In this document: positions 34,324-45,193 of the stretch, piece by piece
Numbering within the stretch: the first letter of the stretch is position 1
Layout: each line of letters opens with the position of its first letter
NCBI GenBank assembly: GCA_043228905.1
Contig: JBHGNT010000017.1
Location: 13,826,001 to 13,890,000 of the forward strand
Length of the DNA: 64,000 bases
Direction: 5' to 3'
Source of the DNA: Azolla caroliniana
Lineage: Eukaryota > Polypodiophyta
Program-made: the position numbers and the translations under genes
The notes under the pieces: generated by a model
Seen by the model: only the letters and a program-made list of their open reading frames with translations
Database searches by the model: none
What the model was told of the DNA's origin: nothing

Positions 34324-35257
34324 CTCCCCCTCAAGCTCAACTTGAGGTCGGATCATGGTATTAGTGTCTGTGGCAGCCGGTCCTTCCACCTGGCTCCTTC
34401 TGGCGTCGTTCCGCCTTACTCGCGCTCCTCGTCCGGTCCGGTCTCGTTTGTCGCGACCCTTCTGGTTTTGCACACCTTGATATTCTCGGTCGGCTTGTCT
34501 GCTCAAAATGCCCATTTCAGCTCCCTCGCTGCTACGACTCCGACGCTTGTCGACCTGTCGGCTCCTCCATGTTGGCATTGACTTCCGCTGCGTCCGTGTC
34601 CGCTTGGCCTTAAGAAGATCTGGCTCTTCCGAATCCATCTGTTGAACCGAATCGACTGTCTCCGATTTGTTCTTGCTCTTGTCTGAATCGGTCGCTTCCG
34701 ATTCGTTCCGGCTCTTGTCCGAGTTGGTGTTCTCCAACTCGTCTCCGATTTCCAGGCCCTTCACCACATCAAACCACGACCAAGTCTCGACCTTCTTCTC
34801 CCGGTCAGCTTTGTCCTTTTTCACTTTGCCACCACTGCCGCTTGCTCCGACTTGTTCGGATGTGCCAACTCCTTCGGTCGACTCGGCTTCCTTTTTCTGC
34901 TCATCTCCCCCTTTGGTTCTTTCTTCCTCTCCGGTTCCTTGTCCGGTGCCATCCATTCCCGTTCTTGTTCTCCCCCTCAAGTGCAACACATTGAGATGTT
35001 GTAGGCCGAGCATTGCCGAAAAGTGTTGCAACTTGTCCGACCCGAGCGGCTTGGTGAAGATGTCGACAACCTGTCAATCCGTGTGAACATACCGAATTTC
35101 AACTTCATCGCTCGCAACCCGCTCACGAACAAATTGATAATGCAGTTCTATGTGCTTTGTCCGAGCATGGAACACTAGGTTCTTGGCGAGCTGTATGTTG
35201 CTCATGTTGTCACAGTGGATCAGGATCGGGGTCGGCACCTCGATCCAAAGGTCACGC
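34324..35257 (-). pseudogene. Family C copia: end of RNase H and charged C-terminal tail
   Basis: The minus-strand frame from 35031 to 34318 starts after the RNase H end (MQHFSAMLGLQHLNVLHLRG) and runs about 237 residues. The tail is extremely charged (EEERTKGGDEQKKEAES, VKKDKADREKKVETW) and ends VELEGEC inside the polypurine tract. RNase H motifs equivalent to YCDN and HARTKHIELHYQF lie at 35230-35100, with a stop near 35071. The block ends at 35257, where the E-type LTR entered; the missing part resumes at 54118. Confidence 0.85.
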
Positions 35258-35840
35258 TATCATGATGTTTCTAACACATAGTGTGAAACCACCCTCGAAA
35301 AGAAGCAAAATAGTAGTTTAAATAAACTAGTATTGTGAAGTCAACTTTATTGGTAGCAAAAATACTTTTTCATTTTGCTTAATTCCTTATAAATAAAAGG
35401 TCAAATGATTGAACCTTACTATAAATAATGATGAGTATTAAGTTAGAGACAGTTTTCAAAAGTAGAGAAAAAGATGGAGAAAGAAGAAGAAGCACGCATG
35501 GATATGAGGAGCACAGTAGAGAAAAAAGCTCATAATTTCCTCATCAGATGTCCAAATTAGAAAAGAAAAGATGCACAAGAAAGCTAACCCAAAGAGCTTT
35601 CCAAGAATATTTTTGCATGTAAAATTTGGGGCTAGAAAACAGAAATAGTGAGGAAAAGAAAAGTCGACTCATATAGACAAGCTTTTTTTAGGGGAAAAAG
35701 GCAAGCAATCCTAAACCTATAAATAAGGGCCTATTCTAGTGAAGAAGGGGGGGAGGGAGAAGGAACGCGGAAGCTCTACTCAATTGGAAGGCAAAAGAAG
35801 AAGGATCAACAACATCGAGAGGCATCATCAACAAAGAATC

Positions 35841-36620
35841 TGTTAGGAAACAGGTCCCTCCGGATGGGAAGTCAGAAGAACAGTACTGATGAGCAAACTA
35901 GGCCGAGGCCGGAACCGGATGACGAGTACCCGGCTACGTAGAATCGGATGAGGAATACCCAGTTACAGAAGACCCGGTGAGAACCGGATGACGAGTACCC
36001 GGCTACGGAGAGCCGGATGAGGAATACCCAGTTACGGAAGACCCAGTGAGAACCGGATGACGAGTACCTGACTATGGAGAGCCGGATGGTGCAGACCCGG
36101 TGAGAACCGGATGACAAGTACCCGGCAAGCGCCGGATGATGCAAGCCCAATGAGGAGTGCTCACCGGATGAAGAGACATATTCGTAAATATGTTTCTGAG
36201 AGTCCATCGTGGCTATATTTGTAAATAGCCGAAAAGTCATATTAGTATAAATATAACTTAGGGCAAACTTTTTGAAGGGAGTGCGAGAGAGTTGTTGTCA
36301 TTCTTGTTGGCGCAAGATTAGAGTGTGCAACTGTGTACAAAGAGAGTGAGAGAGAGAGGAAGAGGTCGTTGCCTCTGATTGTAACCGCCGTGTGTGGCAA
36401 AGATTAAAAGCTCAAGGTTGTTGCCTCGGTGCTTTATTGTTGTACACTGTAACATAGTGATAGCTTGCAACTTGTGGGCTGCTGTGGTTTTTTCCCGAGT
36501 TTGGGTTTTCCACGTAAACATCCTATGTACTCTTCTCTCTATTGTGTTGTGTTTCATTCCCTGTTTTCTAGGCTCGGTTGTGGCCGAGCGTTGTGCAAAG
36601 GGAGCGTGTAGTTCCTGTCA
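35841..36620 (+). repeat. Family A 5' LTR
   Basis: 780 bp, TGTTAGGAAACAGGTCC to GTTCCTGTCA. A GC-rich tandem array (35915-36170: two 69-bp units, one 54-bp unit and a partial one) comes first. Then comes the TATA region (AGTATAAATAT near 36246), a GA-rich leader and GT-rich sequence. It is 174 bp shorter than the 3' LTR, from three fewer 54-bp units and a 12-bp gap near 36567. Confidence 0.93.
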
Positions 36621-36623
36621 AAG

Positions 36624-36635
36624 TGGTATCAGAGC
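36624..36635 (+). other. Primer binding site, initiator tRNA-Met (family A)
   Basis: TGGTATCAGAGC, three bases after the 5' LTR, is complementary to the 3' end of plant initiator tRNA-Met, the usual primer of copia elements. Confidence 0.92.
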
Positions 36636-36650
36636 GAAACGACACAGAAA

Positions 36651-37164
36651 ATGGACGATTCTTTGGGAGGCATGTTCAAGTTCACCGGCTCCAACTATTT
36701 GGTGTGGAAGTTGAAGATGAGGGACATGCTCGTGGTTAAAGATCTTTGGTTGCTGGTTCAGTTCGGGGACGAGACCGGACAAGATCGACGCTGCGATATG
36801 GGAGGTGATGCACATGAAACAACGGCGTACATACGATGCTTCATCAACATGAGCCTATACAACAACTTCAATGAAGAGAGCAAGGCTCATAAGCTCTGGG
36901 AGAAGATCGACATTATGTTTCAAAACAAAAATGTTGTTAATCAGGTTTCGGTATTCCGGAAGCTAGTAAGACTCCGGTACCAAGATGGCTCCAGCATGGC
37001 GGAGCACATGAATGCCTTCCAGGGGCTGATCCACCAGGCAACATCATTGGAAGTACCTCTCGCCGATGAGGTACTAGCGCTACTCCTGCTTGGTTCCCTC
37101 CCGGATAGCTGGGAGATGTTGGTTGTCACTTTGGGCAACGCCGAGCCGGAAGGGAAACGGTTAT
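36651..37164 (+). pseudogene. Family A copia Gag, first part
   Basis: The frame opens MDDSLGGMFKFTGSNYLVWK, soon after the primer site, and follows the UBN2-type Gag pattern (FINMSLYNNFNEESKAHKLWEKI, VSVFRKLVRLRYQDGSSMAEH, LLLGSLPDSWEMLV). It is open for about 170 codons up to the insertion of the family B element after GTTAT (37160-37164). The same frame resumes at 42738. Gag would form the virus-like particle. Confidence 0.9.
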
Positions 37165-37518
37165 TGAAAAGAATGGCGTGCGGAAGCAATATAGGAAAAC
37201 CGAACAACAGAAAACGCAGGTTTAATGGAAAGCTTAGGTTTGCACAATACGCACGGGAGAGACAGAGAGAGAGTAACACAAGAACTTAAATTCGAAAATA
37301 ATACTCAATCTGTACATAGAATGTGCTCAGTGAGCACTTTTATACAAGCCCTGATAGTGGGATGACACAAGTACTGACAGTACTTGACTGCTCATAAATG
37401 AGCCTCGACACTTACTTCCAAAACTATTCCTTACGAGGAATATCTTTCTAACGACCTTTCGGTCTACGCACTAGTTATGCATCGTATTACGCACAAATGT
37501 TGAGCTTGTCTCTCAACA
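37165..37518 (-). repeat. B1 3' LTR
   Basis: 354 bp (TGAAAAGAATGGCG to TCTCTCAACA on the plus strand), preceded in element sense by the polypurine tract at about 37519-37530. Confidence 0.95.
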
Positions 37519-40500
37519 CTCCCCCTCAAGCTCAACTTGAGGTTCTGCCTGCTCTGCCGGACCTACGCTCTGGCTTCTCCTAGCTCCACGCCTCGCTCGC
37601 ACTCCTCGGCCTGTTCGACTCCGCACGCTTCGACCCTTCTGGTAGGCTTGTCTACTCCTACGGCCCTTCACAGGTCCCTAGTTGTCGCGGTGTTGGCGCT
37701 TCTCTTGCTGCCTTCTTTTCCACTTGGCCCTCAGTTGATTCAGTGTATCTGAATCAAACATCCGAACCGACTCAGCTACCTCCGATCGGTTTTTGCTCTC
37801 GTCCGAGCTCTCATCCGAGTTGGCTGTCTCCAACTCATCTCCGGTCTTCTCGCCCTTGACGGCGTCAACTCCCCCATGCCTGGTTGGCTTTGGCTCTTTC
37901 TTTCGGCTGCTCCCCTTGTGTCCGCTTTCGGACTCTTCCGCGGATCCGCTCTCGGCTTCTTCAGCCGATCCGAGGTCTTTTCCGTTCCTTTCTTGCTCCC
38001 TTTTGTGGTCATCTGGGACGTTTCTCCCCCTCAAGTTCGGCACGTCGAAGTGACACAACCCAAGCACACCCGAAAATTGCCGCAACTTGTCCAGACCAAG
38101 AGGCTTGGTGAAGATGTCGGCGGTCTGCCGATCCGTCGGAACATATTGAAGATCGACTTCACCAGAAAGGACACGCTCATGGACAAAATGGTAGTGCACC
38201 CCAATGTGCTTGGTCCGTGCATGGAAGACGGGGTTCTTCGCGAGTTGGATGTTGCTGAGGTTGTCGCAGTAGATCATCGTTGGATCAGACACCTCCACCT
38301 GCAAATCCTTAAGTAGCCGCTTCAACCATATGGCTTCGCATGTTGCGACAACCGCTCCTCTATACTCGGCTTCGGTGCTCGACAATGCAACTGTCGGCTG
38401 CTTCTTGCTACTCCACGCTATCGCGACACTCCCAAGAGAGAACGCATGTCCGGTCGTGGATCGGCAATCGGCGACATTGCCGGCCCAATCAGCATCAGTG
38501 TAGCCGACCAACTGCGGGGCTATATCGATCCGATATAGCAGTCCGCGGTCCTTAGTGCCGCTTACGTACCGCAGTACGCGTTGCGCACATTGAAGGTGCT
38601 CCTCGGTAGGTTGCGCCATGAACTGACTAATCACCCCGACCGGATAACTGAGATCGGGTTGGGTGATGGTCAAATAGATAAGGCTTCCGACAACTTGTCG
38701 GAACCTTGTCGGATCGCAAACCTTGCCGGAATTGGGGTGAAGCTTGACAGTTCTGTCCAGAGGAGTCGAGACGGACTTACAGTCTGCCATCCCGAATTTG
38801 AAGAGCATATTCAACGCATAATGATGGTGGCTGATTAGTATGCCTTCGGGGTTCCGGATCACTTCGATCTCGAGGAAGTAATGAAGGTTCCCCAGATCCT
38901 TCATGTCGAATGATGCCACAAGCTGGATCTTCACGCGGTTGATCTCACCTAGGTCGGCGCCGGTGATGACCAAGTCATCAACATAGAGTAAAATACTAAC
39001 CGACCCGAGTCGACCTTTCCGAATGAACAACGAGGCGTCCGATTTGGACGTCGCAAAGCCCATCCGACGCAACCGATGCGTGATTTTCGCATTCCAGGCA
39101 CGCGGGGCTTGCTTCAGTCCGTAAAGGGACTTCTTCAATCGGCATACTGCCAACATGTTCGTTCCGGAGTGAAATCCGGGGGGTTGTACCATGTACACTT
39201 GGTCCTCAAGCTCACCTTGCAGGAATGCATTCTTTACATCCATCTGATGTAGGCGCCACCCCTTGGCCGCGGCTACTGCGAGCAAAACACGGACGGTCGT
39301 CATCTTTGCGACCGACGCGAATGTCTCATTGTAGTCGATGCCGTGTTTCTGCGCGTAGCCTTTTGGCACAACCCGGGCCTTGTATCGGTTGACCGAGCCG
39401 TCGATGTTGTACTTGACCTTGTACACCCACCTACATCCGATCGACTTCACACCCTTCGGTGCGTCAACTAGATCCCAGGTCTCGTTTTCCGCCAATGTGT
39501 GCATCTCTTCCTCCATCACGGCGCACCAATTCGCGTCCTTCGCCGCTTCTGCGTAGCTCCCCGGCTCACGCACTTCCGCTACACGGGTCATGTACTCATA
39601 GTGATGCACCATGTACTCGTGGTATCCAAACCGCACAACTGGGTTCTTTTGGTGGGTAGATCGGCGTAATCGGTGATTTGCCGATGTCGAGTTCTTCTCG
39701 GCTGATGCGGACTTCGTTCCTGAAGGCCCGTCGCCGCTTCCCTCGAAGTCGGACTCGCGTCGGTTTGACTCGTTCCTATCCGTGCCGGAATCCGACACCT
39801 TCTGCTTCCCTTTCTCTTCGCGCGTAAGCTGTCTTCTTGGCTTCCTGCGCGGGGAATGCACGGCCGAGTCTCCACTACTTGCCGGCTCTTCATCGGACTG
39901 GTCGTATCGACTCAGTTGTCCATTCGGTCCACTAAACCGAAATGAAATCAGATTCTCTTCGGGGGTTCCGATTTCAAGCTCAGCCGGAGGCACCTTGGCC
40001 TCGCTGTCCTCATCGTCAGAACTCGGATCGGAGGTGAGGTCCGGAGTCAAAGGCAAGTACCAGGACGTAGACTCATCAAACACAACATCGCGGCTCATGT
40101 GCGGTTGTTTGGTACGCGGGTTATAGCACTTATAACCCTTCTGCTCGTCCGAATAGCCGACCAAGATACACTTCTCGGCTTTCGCGTCCAACTTCCTCCT
40201 TTTCTCCTTCGGCACATGTACATACGCAATGCTACCGAAAACTCGTAAGTATCGCAAGTTCGGCTTTGTTCCAAAGTGAAGCTCGTGCGCCGACACTTTT
40301 TCTCCGATCCGGTTTTGGATGTATACCGCGGTTCTTACCGCCTCGGCCCAATAGAACTTGGGCAAGCTCTTCTCCTCCAGCATTGCGCATGCAGCTTCCA
40401 CAACCGACCGATTGTTTCTCTCGGCCACGCCATTTTGCTCCGGCGTGTATCTACAACTGAATTCGCTCCGAATTCCCATCTGTTGTAGATAACCGTTGAA

Positions 40501-42366
40501 TTGACCGGAAAAGTATTCTTTTCCACCATCCGACCGCAGGCACTTGATCTTTCTTCTTGTTTCCGTTTCCACGAACCCTTTGAGGTTCCGGAAACAGTCG
40601 AAGACTTCGCATTTCCTCTCAATGAGGTAGATCCACGTATGCCGCGTGTAGTCATCGATGAAGGAGACAAAATATCGGCTCCCGCCAAGACTAAAGTTTT
40701 GTGCCGGCCCCCACACATCAGAGTGTATCAAGTCTAGCTTGTTCTGGCTCTGATTATGCTCATTTGGGAAAGGAAGTCAGTGTTGCTTCCCAAGCTGGCA
40801 GGCTTCACAAATTTGTGCCTTCCAGCCACTAAATTTGGGCAATCCAAACACCACTTGTTTCGATTGCAGGTCTTGAAGCCGCTGGTAGTTGACATGGCCT
40901 ATCCGTTTGTGCCATAAGTCGATGTCTGACTCGAATTTTTGTCCCTTCGCAAACATTGTGGTGCCACCGTTAGTAGAGTCGAGGATAAACATCCTCCCAT
41001 CTCTACGCCCTTGCGCAATAATACGGCCCTCTTCCTCAATGAAGCACCCGAGATGCATAAACCGAACCTGCATCCCCTGGTCGACGATCTGCCCGACCGA
41101 CACCAGATTCTTCGTGATGGTTGGGACGTGTAAGACGTTCATAAGTTTCCCTTTCTGTCCAACATGGCTCAAGGGAACTTCACCGACATTCGCGATCGGA
41201 TGCGGAGTGTCGTCTCCAGTTGCGTCGGTTTCTCAAGGTATGAGAACCACTCCTTGTGGCACGTCATGTGGTTTGACGTGCCGGAGTCGACATACCACAC
41301 CTCGTCTGATTTCGGCTCGGACTGCTTCATTGAGTTTGCTTCGTGTCTTGTCACGAAGACTGACCCTTTTCCGGCTTTTCCGGATCCTTTGGCGTAGTGC
41401 GATCGCTGCCGATTCCCTTTGTTGGTATGTCCGGAACCAGACCTCTCCGACTCAGCACGTTTCTTCCAGCACTCGCTCTCCCTGTGGCCTTTCTTGCCAC
41501 AGTACCAGCATTCCGTGGCAGATTTCCCTTTCTGGTTCTCGTCGCCTCGACTCCCCCTATTTCCGGAGGGTCCGGAATTGCTGTCGGCATCACTTCGGTG
41601 CCTTCTTCCTTGATCCTGTCGCCCGCCTCCATTGCATACCGACTCGCCTCGTCCGCCATGACCACGGGGCCTTTCTCCCTTCGTGTACAACATCTTGTTG
41701 TCGGTGTGCGTGCTCGTTGACGCACCCGCGTGGTTCTCCTCTACCAGGAGCATCGACTATAAGTCGAAAAAGGACGACGTATTCTCCCGGGTACACACTG
41801 CAATTCGGAACGCCCCGAACTTCGACGCCAAACCCCCGAGATAGACCTGGATCATCTCACTTTCCTCGATGTTCACATCGATGGAGGCTAAGGAGTCGCA
41901 TATGTCCTTTATCCTCGAGGTATAGTCAGCCACCGACAAATCGCGTTGTCGTAGGTTGTTCAACTCTTGTCGAAGCTGAAGCTTCCTGGCTGTGGTGCTT
42001 GCGGCGAAAATCTTCTTCAGATTTTCCCATGCACCCTTCGGCGTTTTTGCATCCCGAATGTAGCTTAGCAGTTGTTCACCCACACAAGATGCGAAGCAGC
42101 ATAACACTCTGCTCGCCGATTGTTCCCACGGTGGGAAGTCTTTGTGTGTCGAATCGGGTGCTGTGTCATTTGCTCCATCAACGTAGCTCCAGTAACCATG
42201 TCCGAGCAGGTACTGGTGCATCTTGTAGGACCAAGATGCGTAGTTGGTTCTGTCGATCTTCTCCGTTGGAAGCGAGCTAGCCATTCCTCTGTCCATCGGT
42301 TTTCTTGTTCTTCTTCGTTGGTTTTTCCTTCAAGCAAAGTCAGTTGCAGAGGTTCTCAACCCTCGC
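37519..42366 (-). pseudogene. B1 Gag-Pol polyprotein, two stops and one frameshift
   Basis: Gag begins at 42296 (MDRGMASSLPTEKIDRTNY). It meets a TAG at 41754-41756, where copy B2 has a Gln codon, then goes on with the zinc knuckle CWYCGKKGHRESEC and protease motif VDSGTSNHMT. A frameshift lies near 41215. The pre-integrase part ends at a TGA (40774-40776), where B2 has Arg. From there 1017 residues are open: integrase (HSDVWGP, FIDDYTRHTW, EQNGVAERNN), a Ser/Asp/Glu-rich linker, RT ([26 protein letters not shown]) and RNase H (GYTDADWAGN, SSTEAEYRG, YCDNLSN, HARTKHIGVHYHF). Then comes a tail of about 130 charged residues, ending at 37678. The two stops fit CpG-type C-to-T decay or simple transitions. 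It is the least damaged retroelement here. Confidence 0.93.
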
Positions 42367-42378
42367 GCTCTGATACCA
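42367..42378 (-). other. Primer binding site, initiator tRNA-Met (B1)
   Basis: TGGTATCAGAGC on the minus strand, directly next to the 5' LTR. Confidence 0.93.
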
Positions 42379-42732
42379 TGAAAAGAATGGCGTGCGGAAG
42401 CAATATAGGAAAACCGAACAATAGAAAACGCAGGTTTAATGGAAAGCTTAGGTTTGCACAATACGCACGGGAGAGACAGAGAGAGAGTAACACAAGAACT
42501 TAAATTCGAAAATAATACTCAATCTGTACATAGAATGTGCTCAGTGAGCACTTTTATACAAGCCCTGATAGTGGGCTGACACAAGTACTGACAGTACTGG
42601 ACTGCTTATAAATGAGCCTCGACACTTACTTCCAAAACTATTCCTTACGAGGAATATCTTTCTAACGGCCTTTCGGTCTACGCACTAGTTACGCATCGTA
42701 TTACGCACAAATGTTGAGCTTGTCTCTCAACA
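42379..42732 (-). repeat. B1 5' LTR
   Basis: 354 bp, six substitutions from the LTR at 37165-37518, no length difference. Confidence 0.95.
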
Positions 42733-42737
42733 GTTAT

Positions 42738-44783
42738 CCCTAGCAAGAGTGAAGTCGAGCTTGCTAGATGAGGAGGCGCGTTGGAAAGATAAGGATATGA
42801 GCTTCGACTCCAAAGCGCTCCTTACCAAATCGGAACGCGGAAGACATAGAAACCGTAGTCCCCAGAACCGGGAAAAGTCGGGGACATGGTCAAAGTCAAG
42901 GGGGAGGCCTACTTGCTTCTATTGCGGCAAGCCGGGACACTTCCAGAAGAACTGTCGGCATTTCCGTAAAGACAAGGAAACCGACGGTACCGATTCGAAG
43001 CAGACACCGGACCGGAACGGTAAAGACCGGAGGGGAACGAACCGAAAGGGAACGATGGCAATCGCGGCAAGTGAAGAAGAGTTGATGCTCATCACCGAGG
43101 AAAGTGAGCTATACCTTGCCAACAACGAGATGACCTAGGTGGTCGACTCCGGAGCGTCGTTCCACCTTACCCCGGACCGGAAATGCTTCTCATCCTACTC
43201 AACCGTTGATCACGGCTGTGTCCAGATGGGGAATGAAGGTACATGCTGAATTGTCGGCATAGGAGACGTGTGGCTGACAACACCAACCGGATGCAAGATG
43301 ATGTTGAAGCATGTCCGACACGTTCCGGAGGTTCGTCTGAACCTGATATCAGCCGGTAGGCTAGATGATGAAGGCTACACTGGTAGCATCCGGAACGGTG
43401 TTATGAAGTTCAGCAAAGGGAGCCTGATTGTGGCTCGGGCCCGGAAGGTAAACACGTTGTACCTGATGAATGCCCGGTTATGTCCGGAGGAAGTGAACGT
43501 GGCATCCGACACTACCGGTGAGCTGTGGCACAAAAGGCTGTGTCACATGAGCGAGAAGGGGATGAAGAGGCTTGCAGACGACAACCTCATTCCACTGAAG
43601 AACGTGCACTTGGAGAAGTGCACTGATTGTCTGGCCGGTAAGCAAAACCGAACCTCCTTCCAACCAAGGCCACCGATGAGACATAATGCACCACTGGAGT
43701 TGGTGCATACTGTTGTGTGTCAAGTGGACACGAAGTCACATGCAAGATCACAGTACTTCGTGACGTTCATAGATGACCACAGCCGGAAGTTGTGGGGCAC
43801 ACCGTTGAAGACGAAGGATCAGGTGTTATCCGTCTTCAAAGAGCTCCACGTGAGAGTGGAAAGAGAAACCGGCCGGAAGCTGAAGGCGGTTCGAGCAGAT
43901 AATGGAGGTGAATACCGGGGGCAGTTCGAGGAGTACTGTCGCTCGAAGGGAATCCGGCTCGAATTTACCGTGCCGAAGACGCCGGAACTAAACAGGCTGG
44001 CCGAGAGGATGAACCAGACCATAATGGAGAGGGTCCGGAGTATGCTGGCGCATGCACAACTACCCAAGAAGTTTTGGGCTGAGGCACTGTCGACGGCGAC
44101 ATATGTGATAAATAGATCACCCTTAGTACCCTTGGACGGAGACACGCCACATAGAGTCTGGACCGGTAAGGAAGTGTCCTACCGGCATCTGAAGGTGTTC
44201 GGGTGTCTCGCGTACGTGCATGTAGCTAAGAACCGGAGAGGAAAGTTAGATCCAAAGACCCGGCCATGCATATTCCTCGGTTACGGCAACGATGAGTTCG
44301 GCTACCGAGTGTGGGACCTGGTCGACAAGAAGGTATTCTGGAGTCGAGATATTATCTTCATGGAGGACAAGACGCTCGCCGACTGGGAGTCGGAGAAGAA
44401 GGTAAAGAACTCTGAGTCGACCGGTAAGGATCGATTTTACGATAAGCAGACCCAACCGGCAAGAGACCGGTTAGCACTCGAGGAACCAACCGGTTACGGT
44501 GAGGATACCGAACCGGCAGAAGAAGAAGTAGAGGAAGCTGAAACCGGAACTGGCCAAGACCCCGAATCGGATTCGGATGAAGAGTAAATGGAGGAGCCGG
44601 TTACCGAAGCCCAAAGACGGAGATATCCTCTCAGAGAGAGAAGGCCCCCCTGGAGATTTCCGGATGCAGAGCATGTGTTGCTAACTGATGAGGGGGAGCC
44701 AGAAAGCTTCGTAGAGGCGAAGGATGACATCCACATCCGCAAATGGTTAAGTGCCATGCAGGATAAGATGGATTCCCTGCATG
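42738..44783 (+). pseudogene. Family A copia: Gag end, protease, integrase
   Basis: The frame resumes in Gag (LARVKSSLLDEEARWKDK), with a CCHC knuckle CFYCGKPGHFQKNC and Lys/Arg-rich flanks, up to a TAG at 43136-43138. The protease box VDSGASFHLTP is just after it. A second stop lies at about 43247. Then the integrase: zinc-binding ELWHKRLCHMSEKGM with CTDCLAGKQ, catalytic core (TFIDDHSRKLW, RADNGGEY, E in NRLAERMNQTI), and C-terminal LKVFGCLAYVHV. After an acidic linker (EPAEEEVEEAE) a TAA stands at 44585-44587. The next frame goes straight on (YPLRERRPPWRF) into the start of RT before the B2 insertion. Three stops in all here; most of the rest is open. Confidence 0.9.
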
Positions 44784-44788
44784 AGAAC
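44784..44788. repeat. TSD AGAAC of copy B2, left copy
   Basis: AGAAC recurs at 49670-49674. Joining across it restores the RT frame of the family A element. Confidence 0.93.
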
Positions 44789-45193
44789 TGTAGAAAGTAA
44801 CGTGCGGAAGCAAGTATGAAGACCGAACAGAAGGAAGGAAACTCAGGTTCAATGGAGAGCTTGAGCTTACACGGTATACGCGGGAGAGACAGAGAGAGTG
44901 AGAGAGAAGACACAAAAAATATATAACAGAAGTACACAATCTCTATTCACCACTCTATACATATGTGTGTTCAATGAACACTTTTATACAAGTCCTAGAA
45001 GGACTGACCGAAGTACTGACAGTACTTCAATGCTCATTAAGAGCTCCTACACTAACTCCCAAATATATTCCTCACGGAATATCTTTCCTAACGACCTCCC
45101 GGTTTACGCACTCGGCCTAACCGATCGGTCCCAACCAATCCGGTCCTCGGCTTCTTCAGCCGATCCGGCCGATGTTGAGCTTGTCTCTCAATA
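44789..45193 (-). repeat. B2 3' LTR
   Basis: 405 bp. The inner end reads ...CTCAATA, not CTCAACA (one base change), next to the antisense polypurine tract CTCCCCCTC. Confidence 0.94.

Larger units (their letters stand above)
37165..42732 (-). mobile_element. Family B copia, copy B1, near full length
   Basis: 5568 bp with TSD GTTAT (37160-37164 and 42733-42737). LTRs of 354 bp at each end differ at 6 positions by my count (about 1.7%), so the insertion is fairly recent. A primer site directly adjoins the 5' LTR. The polyprotein region is complete in layout, but broken by two stops and one frameshift. It lies antisense in the Gag of the family A element. Confidence 0.95.
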
